A stretch of DNA of 64,000 bases from Chitinophaga sp. (lineage in GTDB: Bacteria > Bacteroidota > Bacteroidia > Chitinophagales > Chitinophagaceae): the NCBI RefSeq assembly GCF_019236475.1, contig NZ_JAFAIX010000009.1, positions 186,001 to 250,000 on the forward strand. Direction: 5' to 3'. Below the pieces are notes generated by a model, which did no database searches, was not told the DNA's origin, and saw only the letters and a list, made by a program, of their open reading frames with translations. Made by a program: the position numbers and the translations under genes. This document shows positions 35,439-44,790 of the stretch, piece by piece (position 1 is the first letter of the stretch; each line of letters begins with the position of its first letter).

Positions 35439-37061
35439 TTACCATTTAGGATTTTGTGTCATGGCAGTATTGCCGTTCATCTCTGTCAGCGGAATAGGCC
35501 AGAGATAATCTCTGTCAGGATTGAAGACACGTGTCTCCACAACCACCGGCTGACCTGTAGCTGGGTTGATAGCACCCATGGCAGGGCCACTCAGCACATC
35601 CGGTCCGATTTTCCATCTGCGGATATCGAACAGGCGGGTACCTTCAAATGCCAATTCCACTTTACGTTCTCTTCTGTAGAGTTCGCGGATTTTATCCTGT
35701 GAATTGTAGACTGCAAGATTCACACTCGGCATCCCTGCACGGTTACGGATCTTGTTCAGATATAACACTACATCAGGATTTTGCCAGTCGCCGGATTCTA
35801 CTAGTGCTTCCACATAGCTGAGCAGGATTTCCGCATAGCGGATAATCATGAAGTTAAGTGTGCCGGAGTTGGTTTTGGATACATCTTTCGGATCTACATA
35901 TTTTTTCACCCAGAAACCCGTTTGTGTAGACTGTGCAGTACCAATGGCATCTCCGGAAGTACTGGAGAATGGATCGAGCAGACGGTTCACGAAGGTTTGG
36001 CCAGGAACTAGTACACTGGCTGCCAGTCGAGGATCGCGATTGTTTTTGTACAGTGGATTTTTCCAGTAGTAGTTCAGACTATCCTGTCCGAGTTCCTGAA
36101 GGGTTTTACCTTGCAGCGTTTCGTAGGTATTCACCATCGCAGCGGTAGGACCGTTACAAGCTTGTCCGGCAAGACTCTTAGGCGCCATTCGGAAGAAGGC
36201 TCCGGAATTCCCTGTCCGACGGAAGAGAATTCTTTCCTTGTTTTCCAAGGCGTCGTAGCTGAAGAGTTGTGCATAGCTGTTTACGCCTGTTGCAGTGGCA
36301 TAATGCAGGTCATACACGCCGGAATTAATAATCTTCTTCGCATATTCAATCACCTTCGGATAGTTCTTGATGCTTAGGTAAAGCTGCACCTGCATTGCAT
36401 AACAAGCGCCCTGAGAAATCCTATAGGCATCACTGCTAGGGTAAGATGCTGGCAGTAATTCCGCTGCTTTATCCAATTCAGAAGAAATGAAAGTGACCAT
36501 TTCCTCTTGTTTAGGACGAGGGAGAGAGGCGCCTTCTGTGGGCGTATAGCTCTTCTGAACGATAGGGGTAGGGCCATAGAACAGGAAGAGGTTAAGGTGT
36601 GCGCGGGCGCGTAATGCTCTGGCTTCCGCAGCGCGTTGCTCTTTCAGCACCTTGTCTTCCATATAAATACGGGAATAGTTTTCCAGTATACGACAGGCAT
36701 TGCGGATATCTTTATAATTCTGACGATATGTATCAGAGAGATATCCATCCGATGAAGTGACAGCTCCCAGTGGATAAGAGGCCCAGCTACCGAAGTTGGC
36801 GCGGAAAACAGATTCGTCTGTGATACCACTCATGTGCATACGGGCGTTAGCCTGATAGGTACTGGAGGTAATCAGTGCGCCCGGCGACATTTGGTTGACA
36901 TAGATTACTTCCAGGTATGCCGACAGGTCTGATTCTAGTCGCCACCATTTATCATCCGTAGTCGCCTGCGGATTATCTCTGTCTAGGTAATCTTTGGAGC
37001 AGCTAAAAAGTAGGCTGGAAGCCAATAATGAAACACATATTTTTTTATGAAGATTTTTCAT
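35439..37061 (-). CDS. SusD/RagB-family outer-membrane lipoprotein
   Basis: A 540-residue lipoprotein (SLLFSC, Cys21). Classic SusD features are visible: CSKDYLDRDNPQATTDDKWW near the start, AEARALRARAHLNLFLFYGP (TPR-like helices), and a C-terminal RRERKVELAFEGTRLFDIRRW followed by PIPLTEMNGNTAMTQNP. It pairs with the SusC protein encoded 11 bp upstream. RagB-type members bind glycans or peptides at the cell surface; no carbohydrate enzyme is adjacent, so the substrate is open. Confidence 0.96.
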   Translation of the reverse strand: MKNLHKKICVSLLASSLLFSCSKDYLDRDNPQATTDDKWWRLESDLSAYLEVIYVNQMSPGALITSSTYQANARMHMSGITDESVFRANFGSWASYPLGAVTSSDGYLSDTYRQNYKDIRNACRILENYSRIYMEDKVLKEQRAAEARALRARAHLNLFLFYGPTPIVQKSYTPTEGASLPRPKQEEMVTFISSELDKAAELLPASYPSSDAYRISQGACYAMQVQLYLSIKNYPKVIEYAKKIINSGVYDLHYATATGVNSYAQLFSYDALENKERILFRRTGNSGAFFRMAPKSLAGQACNGPTAAMVNTYETLQGKTLQELGQDSLNYYWKNPLYKNNRDPRLAASVLVPGQTFVNRLLDPFSSTSGDAIGTAQSTQTGFWVKKYVDPKDVSKTNSGTLNFMIIRYAEILLSYVEALVESGDWQNPDVVLYLNKIRNRAGMPSVNLAVYNSQDKIRELYRRERKVELAFEGTRLFDIRRWKIGPDVLSGPAMGAINPATGQPVVVETRVFNPDRDYLWPIPLTEMNGNTAMTQNPKW

Positions 37062-37072
37062 GATCCTGTAGT

Positions 37073-40000
37073 TTAGAATTTGACATTAAGACCGACAGTA
37101 TAGGCTTTCAGCAACGGCACTGTAGTTTGGTCGCCACCACTTTCCGGATCGAATAGTTTTACTGCAGAGAAGGTGAACGCATTTTGTGCATTGACGTATA
37201 CGCGTACCATTTTGGCCTTGATTCTTTTGGTCAAGAACTCCGGCATCGTATATCCTAATTCGATATAACGTGCACGGAGGAACGCACCATTCACGCGCCA
37301 GAAGTCGGAGAAGTTCGCATTGTTACCTGGTGTTGGCGTCAGGCGAGGACGGGTGGCATTGGTATTCGTTGGTGTCCAGTAGTCCAATTGGGATTTCTGA
37401 GGGGTACCACTTTCACCGCCGATATTCAATGGAATAGCGAGGTTTCCGCTGTAGAACAATACGTTACCAGATTGGCCAGAGAACAGGGTTTGGAAATCAA
37501 ATCCTTTGTACTTTAAGCCCAGGTTGAAGAAGAAGATATCAGTAGGCTCTGTTTTACCCAGTGGAATTTTATCAGAGTTGTTAATGATATCATCGCCATT
37601 TGTATTGATAAAGTGGATGTCGCCCGCTTGTTGGCCGGTAATTTTCATCACTTTAGGATCATCGATATCAGATTGTTGCAGTAATCCTTTTGTATTGTAA
37701 CCGTAGTATTCCTTGAGGGAGCCGCCCACATATAAAATGGTATTTCCACTCACGATCGGATCATTTGTTACCAGTTTGAGGATAGTGGTGTTATTTTTCG
37801 TATAGCCGAGGCCTGCATCGATGATCAGGTCTTTTCCGGCTACTTTATGCCAGGATACTTTGATTTCTTCCCCGCGGTTTCTTACGCTACCAATATTGGT
37901 AGGAGCGCCATTGTTGCCGGAACCAATACCTGTACCAGAGGAATAGTTCGCAATCGGGATGATAATCATATCCGATGTTACTTTATCATACCATTCAGCA
38001 GTGATACTAAAGCCTTGTTTCAGGTGGATATCTGTACCGATGTTGAGCTCTTTAATTTTCTCCCAGCCGAGGTTAGGGTTTCCGATAACGGTTTCTGTAC
38101 CGTTACCGCCATCGATTGCAGATTGATAGAGATATGGATCGAGATTACTATTACCCATCACGCCCCAGGAGCCTCTTAATTTGAAACCGTCAACAAATTT
38201 TACGTTGAAGAAATTTTCCTTGTCGATGTTCCATCCTGCTGCAACAGAAGGGAAGAGACCCCATTTTTTACCAGGAGCATAGATAGAGGAACCATCGCGG
38301 CGAATACCGGCTTCCAGCAAGTAGCGGTTATCATAAGTATAGAAAGCTTTTGCGAAATAGGACCGGAGGGCAACATCTTTCCAAGATTCATAGGTACGTA
38401 GTTCTTGGGTGGCACCTGCAATCGCATTGACAGTATGTTTCCCGAAATCGTGACTATAATCCAGGTTGCTACCGAAGTAGAGGTAAGTTTCCCTGGCAGT
38501 GAGTGTAGCTGATTTCACCGTAGGATAAGAGGTACCGGCAACACGATTGGTATAGTAATCGAAGAATATGTAAGATTCTTGGTCTGCTTTATCGATACCG
38601 GAAGCTACGCGATAACTGGCTTGGCCTTTCAGGGTGAGTCCAGGCAAGATGATCCACTGTGGGCGGATGTTTAATAAAGCCTCATCACGTGTTTTACCTA
38701 ATCTACCACCTTTTTCCAGCATGGCTACTGGGTTCCAGCTTTCGCCATAAATACCATAATAGGTATAACCTGGATTATCTGGTTTGTTAGGGAATTTGGA
38801 AATCACATTTGGTGGTACCGTGTACATACGTCTGTAGATATCGGTAGTCAGTCTGTTGCTGGCATACGGTTGGTTCTGCAGGGTACGAGATGCGAAAAGG
38901 TCCATGTAGACAAAGAATTTCTTTGTCAGGTCCACAGTAGTGTTTGCACGTACAGTAGTACGGCTATAAGCGGAACTGCGTACATGTCCTTCTTGCCAGG
39001 TTTGGTTTACACCGAGAGAGAATCGGGCTGCGGTGTTACCACCAGACATGAGGATGGAATGTTGTTGGATGGGGATTGCTTTACGCAGTACTAGGTCAGG
39101 CCAGTTGGTGTTAGGATACTGCACTGGGTCTGTACCTTGTTTCGTCATCAAAATAGTGGAGTCGCTGTAAATAGGATTTCCACCGTAGTTGATCATCGCC
39201 TCATTATTCATCCTCATCCAGGTAGCGGCATCTACGAAATCCGGCATGTATTGTGGGCGTTGTACCCCGTAATAGGCATTATAATCGACATTGGGAACGC
39301 CTGCCACTCCACGTTTGGTAGTAATCAGGATTACACCGTTTCCAGCTCTGGAGCCATACATAGAAGCAGCGGCAGCATCTTTGAGTACCGTGATGCTTTC
39401 TACAGTGCTTGGATCGAGGTTGTTCATATCAAAGGGAACACCATCTACCAGTACCAGTGGGGCCGCACTTTGTAGGGTACCTACACCACGGATGCGGATG
39501 TTTGCTTGGTCGCCACCAACCAGACCGGTAGTCTGTGCCACTTGGATACCGGTGGCGCCACCTTGCAGTGCCTGTGATAATTGTACAACAGGTTTATCTT
39601 TCACGTTATCCATGTTCACCGTACTAACGGAGCTGGCTATATTTTTTACCTTTTGGGCACTGAAACCAGTTACTACTACCTGATCCAGGTTTTTCAGATC
39701 TGGCTTCAGGGAGATGATCAAACCAGCTTGTTCGTCGCGTACAGTATATTCCTGTGGTTTATAGCCGATCATACTGATCACGAGCACACTACCTTTCGTT
39801 ACATGTAGTTCGAAAACCCCGTCTACGTCTGTTTTAGCGCCTTTGGTAGTTCCTTTAACACCAACTGTTACACCTACTAGAGGTCCGGGAGGATCTTTGG
39901 CTTCCAGAACACGCCCCAAAATTCTGACAGTTTTTTCCTGTGGGGGCGCCACGGAGGGAAAGGACTCCACATTGCTTTGTTTCTTTTTTACCACTACCGT

Positions 40001-40393
40001 TTTATCGATGATATCGTACACCAGTGGCTGATCTTTGAAACAGATGTCTAGTGCCTGTTTCAGCGGTGCTTCTTTCACCTGCATGGACACAGGGGATACC
40101 GCATTCATTTCTTGTTCTTCATACACCACATAAACGCCTGCTTGTTTGGCAATTTTTTTCAGCACAGATTTCAGTTGTTCATTCTTGGTGGTGATGGTGA
40201 TGTTCTGGGAAGTGCCGGTGGCGTAGACATTCATCAATGCCAGCAGCATAAATAGTGAAGTAATACGCATAATCCGGAATATTTTTATACGTTTTTCAGC
40301 ATCGTGCTTAAAGGCAATCGATTGCACTTTTAGGCACGACAATACACTTGACTTCAGGTTGGCTGAAGCCCCTGTGGATAAATGTAGATGCAT
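37073..40393 (-). CDS. SusC/RagA TonB-linked transporter with N-terminal STN signalling domain
   Basis: A 1106-residue protein if started at 40393; an internal ATG at 40270 (MRITSLFMLLALMNVYATG, a good signal peptide) would give 1065. The order is an STN domain (~65-125, ITTKNEQLKSVLKKIAKQAG, KEAPLKQALDICF), a carboxypeptidase-regulatory-like domain (VRILGRVLEAKD), a plug (LQGGATGIQVAQTTG, IRIRGVGTL) and a barrel ending VGLNVKF. The STN domain is the part that contacts FecR-type anti-sigma factors, which fits the fecR and sigma genes just upstream. It is probably surface-signal controlled and imports the same substrate. Confidence 0.95.
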   Translation of the reverse strand: MHLHLSTGASANLKSSVLSCLKVQSIAFKHDAEKRIKIFRIMRITSLFMLLALMNVYATGTSQNITITTKNEQLKSVLKKIAKQAGVYVVYEEQEMNAVSPVSMQVKEAPLKQALDICFKDQPLVYDIIDKTVVVKKKQSNVESFPSVAPPQEKTVRILGRVLEAKDPPGPLVGVTVGVKGTTKGAKTDVDGVFELHVTKGSVLVISMIGYKPQEYTVRDEQAGLIISLKPDLKNLDQVVVTGFSAQKVKNIASSVSTVNMDNVKDKPVVQLSQALQGGATGIQVAQTTGLVGGDQANIRIRGVGTLQSAAPLVLVDGVPFDMNNLDPSTVESITVLKDAAAASMYGSRAGNGVILITTKRGVAGVPNVDYNAYYGVQRPQYMPDFVDAATWMRMNNEAMINYGGNPIYSDSTILMTKQGTDPVQYPNTNWPDLVLRKAIPIQQHSILMSGGNTAARFSLGVNQTWQEGHVRSSAYSRTTVRANTTVDLTKKFFVYMDLFASRTLQNQPYASNRLTTDIYRRMYTVPPNVISKFPNKPDNPGYTYYGIYGESWNPVAMLEKGGRLGKTRDEALLNIRPQWIILPGLTLKGQASYRVASGIDKADQESYIFFDYYTNRVAGTSYPTVKSATLTARETYLYFGSNLDYSHDFGKHTVNAIAGATQELRTYESWKDVALRSYFAKAFYTYDNRYLLEAGIRRDGSSIYAPGKKWGLFPSVAAGWNIDKENFFNVKFVDGFKLRGSWGVMGNSNLDPYLYQSAIDGGNGTETVIGNPNLGWEKIKELNIGTDIHLKQGFSITAEWYDKVTSDMIIIPIANYSSGTGIGSGNNGAPTNIGSVRNRGEEIKVSWHKVAGKDLIIDAGLGYTKNNTTILKLVTNDPIVSGNTILYVGGSLKEYYGYNTKGLLQQSDIDDPKVMKITGQQAGDIHFINTNGDDIINNSDKIPLGKTEPTDIFFFNLGLKYKGFDFQTLFSGQSGNVLFYSGNLAIPLNIGGESGTPQKSQLDYWTPTNTNATRPRLTPTPGNNANFSDFWRVNGAFLRARYIELGYTMPEFLTKRIKAKMVRVYVNAQNAFTFSAVKLFDPESGGDQTTVPLLKAYTVGLNVKF

Positions 40394-40561
40394 ACATCAG
40401 TGGAATTTGGTGATATACTATAGTTGATTATTACATTGGATTCTTTTTACGCATAGCGATCGGTTTTTAAACAGTACGGATAAGGATGGTCTGCCATCCT
40501 GACATTCAATTGGTGTTTTTGAATTTTGGTTGTTTAATAAATAGTTTTTTCAATAATTGTT

Positions 40562-41725
40562 TTACTTCGCAACAGATAGAATTGTTAGTTTTCTATTATT
40601 TAGTTGACAGTGCACATTATATAGTTCCAGTATTTTCATAACATCGTTCAGGTTCATATCGCGGCCTATTTGTCCGCCGAATTTTTTGGCTGCTACTGAT
40701 TGTTCAGGTGCGGCTATATCGATTTCTATATCGTACCAGCGTGCCAGTTGACGTAGGAATGCGGGTAGATCGGTGTTTTCCAGTTCGAAGCGTCCATTGC
40801 GCCAGGCCAGTACTTTATCCAGGTTGGCTGGTTGTAGGTCCATTTTACCGTTGCTATTCAGGATCGCTTGTTGTCCGGGATGCAGCAGTTGGTTGTTATT
40901 GCCTTGTTTAACTTTTACAGCACCGGTTACCAGGGTAGTATTGATACTTGCTTCATCCTGATAGGCCATTATATCGAAGCTGGTGCCTAATACTTGTACT
41001 TCCATATCATGGACCTTTACAATAAAGGGTTGCTTCGTGTTAGGTGCGATATCGAAATATGCCTGACCTTCCAGTTCCACTATTCGTTTATCCGTGAAGG
41101 TGATAGGATATTTCAGGGAAGATGCGGCGTTGAGCCATACGTGGCTGCCATCTGGCAGGACAACTTGGAATACCCCACCACGCGGGGTTTCCAACTTATT
41201 GAATGCGGTCACATTCGCGCCGGTGGTGCTATATTGCAGTTGGCCTTTTTGTTGGCGTATATGCGCAGCAGTGGTATTGATTTCTTGGCTAGCGGTATCG
41301 TTTAAAGTGATTTTAGAACCATCTGCCAGGGTGAGCACTGCTTTATTGGTAGCAGGCGTAATATTTTTGGTGGCCACAGCAGCAGGTGGCAGTTTCGGTT
41401 GTTGACGGAGTATGGGAATAGTCAGGCCGATACCTGTAGCTACTGCGGCTGCAGCCCACCAGTATTTTTTATGGGATCGTTTTAAAGGAATTACAGCAGC
41501 CGGTACGGGTTGGGTATTGGCCTGAATTTGTTCCCACATGCGGCGGGAAGTCCCTTCCGGCAGCGGATTGCCGTCGGCGAGGTGTTCCCGGAACAGTGCG
41601 GCGGCCACTGCTTGCATGTCGCTGGCATCTGTTCTTTCCAGGTAGGTTTTCAGCCACAGTTCCTCTTCTTCCGTACGATGTACGGAAGTAAGTATTTCCT
41701 GTAGTTTTTGTAAATCACTTTTCAA
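40562..41725 (-). CDS. FecR-family anti-sigma/signal transducer
   Basis: A 387-residue inner-membrane protein. The cytoplasmic N-terminus (~1-85) is followed by one membrane segment (KYWWAAAAVATGIGLTIPIL). The periplasmic FecR domain has ETPRGGVFQVVLPDGSHVWL and a C-terminal DUF4974-like region ending NDVMKILELYNVHCQL. It relays substrate binding by the STN-SusC transporter to the ECF sigma factor encoded upstream. It lies 69 bp from the sigma gene and 168 bp from SusC, all on one strand. Confidence 0.96.
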   Translation of the reverse strand: MKSDLQKLQEILTSVHRTEEEELWLKTYLERTDASDMQAVAAALFREHLADGNPLPEGTSRRMWEQIQANTQPVPAAVIPLKRSHKKYWWAAAAVATGIGLTIPILRQQPKLPPAAVATKNITPATNKAVLTLADGSKITLNDTASQEINTTAAHIRQQKGQLQYSTTGANVTAFNKLETPRGGVFQVVLPDGSHVWLNAASSLKYPITFTDKRIVELEGQAYFDIAPNTKQPFIVKVHDMEVQVLGTSFDIMAYQDEASINTTLVTGAVKVKQGNNNQLLHPGQQAILNSNGKMDLQPANLDKVLAWRNGRFELENTDLPAFLRQLARWYDIEIDIAAPEQSVAAKKFGGQIGRDMNLNDVMKILELYNVHCQLNNRKLTILSVAK

Positions 41726-41794
41726 CGAAGAAATGTCTTGTTTATATATGTATACAACGGGAAATTAAAAAAGGGGGGGGAGGGAGAAAAAAAA

Positions 41795-42385
41795 TTACAA
41801 AAAATTAATCAGCAGGAGGAATGCTAATGTGGTATCGGCTACCATATGTTTGCTAACATAGTCGCGGATGCTGTGCATGACTTCCCCCAGGTATTCTTTG
41901 ACGGTATAGCGGGAGATACCCATTAATTGTGAGGTTTCCTCATAAGTGCGTCCTTCCATTTTACAGAGTTGGAATACTCTTTTTTTCTGCGGGGACAACT
42001 GACTGATGGCGGCTTCCAGTATTTGCCAGCGTGTTTCCAGCAGTACAAGGTCCTCTTGGGCAGCTTGTATTTCCGCAGCAGCGGCAGTTCTACTTTTCTC
42101 CCGAAGTTTTTTCTTCAGACTGTTAACGGCGCGGTTGAAAGTGACGGTAAACAGCCATGGGCCTAATGGACGTGCAGTATCTATTTCCTGACGTTTCTCC
42201 CAGAGAATGATAAATGCTTCCTGGATGATGTCTTCGGTTTCGGAAGTAGATTGAAGGATTTGGAATGTTTTGCGGTAAAGTGCGTGGTGGTATCTATCGT
42301 ACAGCGACTTAAACGCCGACTGGCTGCCGGCGGACAAACTCAATAAGAGTTGTTTTTCATCGTGGAAATCGACTGTGTTGATCAA
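41795..42385 (-). CDS. ECF-type RNA polymerase sigma factor (FecI-like), non-ATG start
   Basis: A 196-residue protein if started at TTG 42385 (then INTVDFHDEKQLL); other TTG codons lie upstream to 42436, and no ATG is available before sigma-2. Sigma-2 is present (SETEDIIQEAFIILWEKRQE, PWLFTVTFNRAVNSLKKK), as is sigma-4 (CKMEGRTYEETSQLMGISRY). It belongs to the FecI-like branch that pairs with the adjacent FecR and STN-SusC. It should direct transcription of the susCD genes when substrate is sensed. Confidence 0.9.
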   Translation of the reverse strand: MINTVDFHDEKQLLLSLSAGSQSAFKSLYDRYHHALYRKTFQILQSTSETEDIIQEAFIILWEKRQEIDTARPLGPWLFTVTFNRAVNSLKKKLREKSRTAAAAEIQAAQEDLVLLETRWQILEAAISQLSPQKKRVFQLCKMEGRTYEETSQLMGISRYTVKEYLGEVMHSIRDYVSKHMVADTTLAFLLLINFL

Positions 42386-42496
42386 TAACTGGAATCTTGG
42401 TTGATATTCCAAAGTAATCAAAAAGTACGATACCAACCTGATATTGAATTGATAAATGCTGATATTGGATTGAGCGAAAGTCGTCTCCCTAAAATA

Positions 42497-42634
42497 TAAT
42501 AACCGGGCAAAAAGGCTTAACAGGCTTTTGGTATCGCTCTATCCAACTGAGCTACCCCGGCTTCCCGGGAGCGGGATTCGAACCCGCCACCTATACAATC
42601 ACGAAGTACCCCGTTAATACGGCACCGGTTATTA
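42497..42634 (-). ncRNA. Y-RNA-like ncRNA A (YrlA-type, permuted tRNA-like domain)
   Basis: The ends pair as a 10-bp stem (TAATAACCGG with CCGGTTATTA), closing a 138-nt minus-strand RNA. Inside the 5' side is the shared hairpin GTGCCGTA-N9-TACTTC. The middle is tRNA-like but circularly permuted: T arm GCGGG-TTCGAAT-CCCGC, then an acceptor-like stem TCCCGG-GAAG-CCGGGG closed by a tetraloop, then D arm GCTCAGTTGGATAGAGC. The 3' side ends TTTTTGCCC before the closing stem. This order is that described for bacterial YrlA Y RNAs. It is the most distal copy downstream of the Ro60 gene. Confidence 0.85.
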
Positions 42635-42651
42635 AAGACATCAGAAAAAAA

Positions 42652-42783
42652 TTGACAACTGGGCAAAAAGCATAACAGGAATCATTGCTCTACCAACTGA
42701 GCTACATCGGTTTCCCGATGGCGGGGGTCGAACCCGCGACACATGTACGCGAAGTATCCCATTATTACGGCACTAGTTGTCAA
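42652..42783 (-). ncRNA. Y-RNA-like ncRNA B (YrlA-type, permuted tRNA-like domain)
   Basis: A 132-nt minus-strand RNA closed by TTGACAACT/AGTTGTCAA, a different stem sequence from copy A but again complementary. It has the shared hairpin GTGCCGTA-N9-TACTTCG and the T arm GCGGG-TTCGACC-CCCGC. The acceptor-like stem CATCGG-GAAA-CCGATG has a GNRA cap, and the D arm is GCTCAGTTGGTAGAGC. The 3' side carries TTTTTGCCC. Stem sequence changes between copies while pairing is kept, which is evidence for a structured RNA. It lies 17 bp from copy A. Confidence 0.85.
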
Positions 42784-42817
42784 AGAATTTAGGTTATAAC
42801 ATCAATGGATAAACGAA

Positions 42818-42951
42818 TCACAGGGCAATCAACCATTACGGGTGAAAATCTGTCGACTCAGTGCCACTGGCATTACCAGGGCAACGGTGGGGACTTGAAC
42901 CCCATTAACGACTACCGGGTAGAAGTAACCCGCAATTTACGGCACCTGTGA
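42818..42951 (-). ncRNA. Y-RNA-like ncRNA C (degenerate D arm)
   Basis: A 134-nt minus-strand RNA closed by a 7-bp stem (TCACAGG/CCTGTGA). The shared hairpin is GTGCCGTA-N10-TACTTC. The T arm is TGGGG-TTCAAGT-CCCCA. The acceptor-like stem is GCC-CTGG-TAATG-CCAG-TGGC, longer-looped than in other copies, and the D arm is reduced (CTGAGTCGACAG). The 3' motif is ATTGCCC rather than TTTTTGCCC. It is the most divergent of the tRNA-like copies and may be decaying or specialised. Confidence 0.75.
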
Positions 42952-42956
42952 AAAAA

Positions 42957-43110
42957 TTTGATAAAGCGGCTGGGCAAAAAACGCAACGAGCCTTATTAGG
43001 GTCAGCGCTCTAACCACTGAGCTACATCAGTTGCCTGATGGCGGGAATTGAACCCGCGACCACTGAGTGTCGAAGTATCTCACTACTACGGCACCTACCG
43101 CTTTATCAAA
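42957..43110 (-). ncRNA. Y-RNA-like ncRNA D (YrlA-type, permuted tRNA-like domain)
   Basis: A 154-nt minus-strand RNA with a 13-bp perfect closing stem (TTTGATAAAGCGG with its complement at 43098-43110). It has the shared hairpin GTGCCGTA-N9-TACTTCG and the T arm GCGGG-TTCAATT-CCCGC. The acceptor-like stem CATCAG-GCAA-CTGATG has a GNRA cap, and the D arm is GCTCAGTGGTTAGAGC. TTTTTTGCCC precedes the closing stem. It is the first copy after the Ro60 stop (34 bp), so it may be processed from the Ro60 transcript or have its own promoter. Confidence 0.87.
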
Positions 43111-43143
43111 GTAATTGTTTTTCAGGGAAAACAAACAGAATGA

Positions 43144-44667
43144 TTATAATTGAATGGCGGATATATGTTCTAATGCATCTTGTCCTTTATCAATTGCCTC
43201 CATCACTTCAAACACTTTGTCGCTCCATCCGGAAATCAGGTGCACATCATTCTCCTCGATACTCAGCGGAGCTTGACCCAATCCCGCCAAGTCGAACAGG
43301 TAGAGCTTTGCAGCAGGGAACAGTTGTTTATATGCTGTCCAGGCCTGTTTCATGGCATTGATGTGTTGATTATGTTTTGTGCTCCACATCTGGCAATCGG
43401 TGAAATACATGATTTTATCTGCTGGATATTTTCGCTTTACCAGATCTGCCAATACCAGGTGTGCGTTGGTGCTGTATCCCACTTCGCCTTCTCTTTTATA
43501 GAAAGCGTCTACGTTGGCAAGGATATTCTTTCCTGGCAGGTTCACCACTTTCCAAGTATCACCGAACATACCACTCAACACGTTATCGCATTTAGACTGC
43601 AACATCATTCCCAGCATCAACCCAATATCGTACGACAGGATTTTGCTCTTGGCAGAAACAGACTTTTGCATAGAACCAGATACATCGCAGGCGATGACCA
43701 CCTTGGTATTGGCATTGAACCCTTTCAGGTTGGCAATGCTGGCATGTAAAGCCGCTTCCAGTGCTTCCATTACTTTCCCGGTCATACCATGACGTACTTC
43801 CCGCAGTTCGCGGTAAGCCGCCAGGAATCGGAAAGGCAACTGTTTTGATTTTCTCACCGCCTCCGGGGAAGACAGCAGGTCGCATACATCTTTTATATGT
43901 TCCTTGCTGATCTCTGCTTCCAGCATGTTGCGCAGGTTACGCATCATGGCCATGTAGCCCAGATCCTGACTATCGATCAATGCTTCCCAGGTACCACGGA
44001 AGGCTTTTTTCTTTTCTTCCTCGGTGGCATACTTTACTTGTCCTGCAGCGGAAAGCTGTGTTTCCCAAGTGTATGGTGTGGCCAATTCCTGTTTGGCGAT
44101 TTTATTGAACAATTCCTGTTGTGCTTCATCTTTCGCTTTAGGATGTACGAGGAACAGGGCATCCCGCAAGGTGATGGCTGTTTTTCGGTCATATTTCGCG
44201 AACTGATATTCGTCGAAGCGGTTGAAGGCGGTGGTCAATCCTTTCTGCACTTGCTTGCTCAGCTTATGCAGTTTTTTCGTCTCTTTACGTTCATTGGCCA
44301 TGGTGTAGTATGCCAGCAACTCGGTAATTTCATCTGCACGTTGTACCACTCTACCTACTGTCTGGCTAACAAGGGTATCTCCGCTGTGTTTTTTGGCCAG
44401 TTCTACTGCCAGTACCATAGGGATGCTGCGCATGTACATTTTTTCACGGGCGTATACCGCCAGCTTTGCTATGAACGCAGGATCAGTTTTATCCATTAGC
44501 CCACGGATACGATTCAGCTTTTCTGCTCCTTTTTCATAGAACTGATCGCTCAATGAAGCCGTTACCACGCTGGTGTACAGCTCCATTTCCGGAGTCAGCT
44601 TATACGCCGTATATCCTTCATGGTTAGTTGTTAACTGTGTGCCGCGTTTAAGAAAATTGAATTTCAT
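43144..44667 (-). CDS. rsr: Ro60-family RNA-binding protein (TROVE + vWA)
   Basis: A 507-residue cytoplasmic protein, the usual length of bacterial Ro60 orthologues (Rsr). Residues ~15-310 form the TROVE/HEAT-repeat ring (begins NHEGYTAYKLTPEMELYTSV; REKMYMRSIPMVLAVELA is typical). Residues ~322-505 form the von Willebrand A domain with a complete MIDAS: Asp328-Ser330-Ser332 (CDVSGSMQKS), Thr400 (GYSTNAH) and Asp424 (YFTDCQMW). Ro60 binds Y RNAs on its outer surface and misfolded RNA ends in its pore, and aids RNA decay and UV survival in Deinococcus. Six Y-RNA-like units flank this gene on the same strand, and a WYL regulator is divergent. Confidence 0.95.
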   Translation of the reverse strand: MKFNFLKRGTQLTTNHEGYTAYKLTPEMELYTSVVTASLSDQFYEKGAEKLNRIRGLMDKTDPAFIAKLAVYAREKMYMRSIPMVLAVELAKKHSGDTLVSQTVGRVVQRADEITELLAYYTMANERKETKKLHKLSKQVQKGLTTAFNRFDEYQFAKYDRKTAITLRDALFLVHPKAKDEAQQELFNKIAKQELATPYTWETQLSAAGQVKYATEEEKKKAFRGTWEALIDSQDLGYMAMMRNLRNMLEAEISKEHIKDVCDLLSSPEAVRKSKQLPFRFLAAYRELREVRHGMTGKVMEALEAALHASIANLKGFNANTKVVIACDVSGSMQKSVSAKSKILSYDIGLMLGMMLQSKCDNVLSGMFGDTWKVVNLPGKNILANVDAFYKREGEVGYSTNAHLVLADLVKRKYPADKIMYFTDCQMWSTKHNQHINAMKQAWTAYKQLFPAAKLYLFDLAGLGQAPLSIEENDVHLISGWSDKVFEVMEAIDKGQDALEHISAIQL

Positions 44668-44698
44668 ATCCTTTGGGTTTTATTATTTGAGATGAACG

Positions 44699-44755
44699 AT
44701 ACAAAGATGCGAGGGTATCTGCGCAGTCTTTTTGCGTAGTTCAAAAAAACTTTTA
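44699..44755 (-). promoter_or_regulatory. Repeated promoter/operator element, copy upstream of ro60
   Basis: This element is nearly identical over ~55 bp to 45107-45161. A 31-bp core (44719-44749) is exactly shared and contains the palindrome CTGCGCAG and a direct repeat TGCGCAGT/TGCGTAGT spaced 13 bp. At the ro60-proximal end the minus strand reads GCATCTTTGTA, close to the Bacteroidota -7 box, ~30 bp before the ro60 ATG. No good -33 box is present. An activator-dependent promoter is the simplest reading. Confidence 0.6.
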
Positions 44756-44790
44756 TTTTTTAAAAATTATTTATTTCGACACTGTTACAA

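Noticed and set aside
42497..43110. Two-piece (permuted) tmRNA
   Set aside because: There is no tag-peptide reading frame or tmRNA pseudoknot pattern, there are multiple copies, and the neighbouring gene is a Ro60 homologue.
43038..43361. 107-codon ORF starting MAGIEPATTECR
   Set aside because: The start is the translation of the tRNA-like T arm of ncRNA D on the opposite strand, another tRNA-type artefact.
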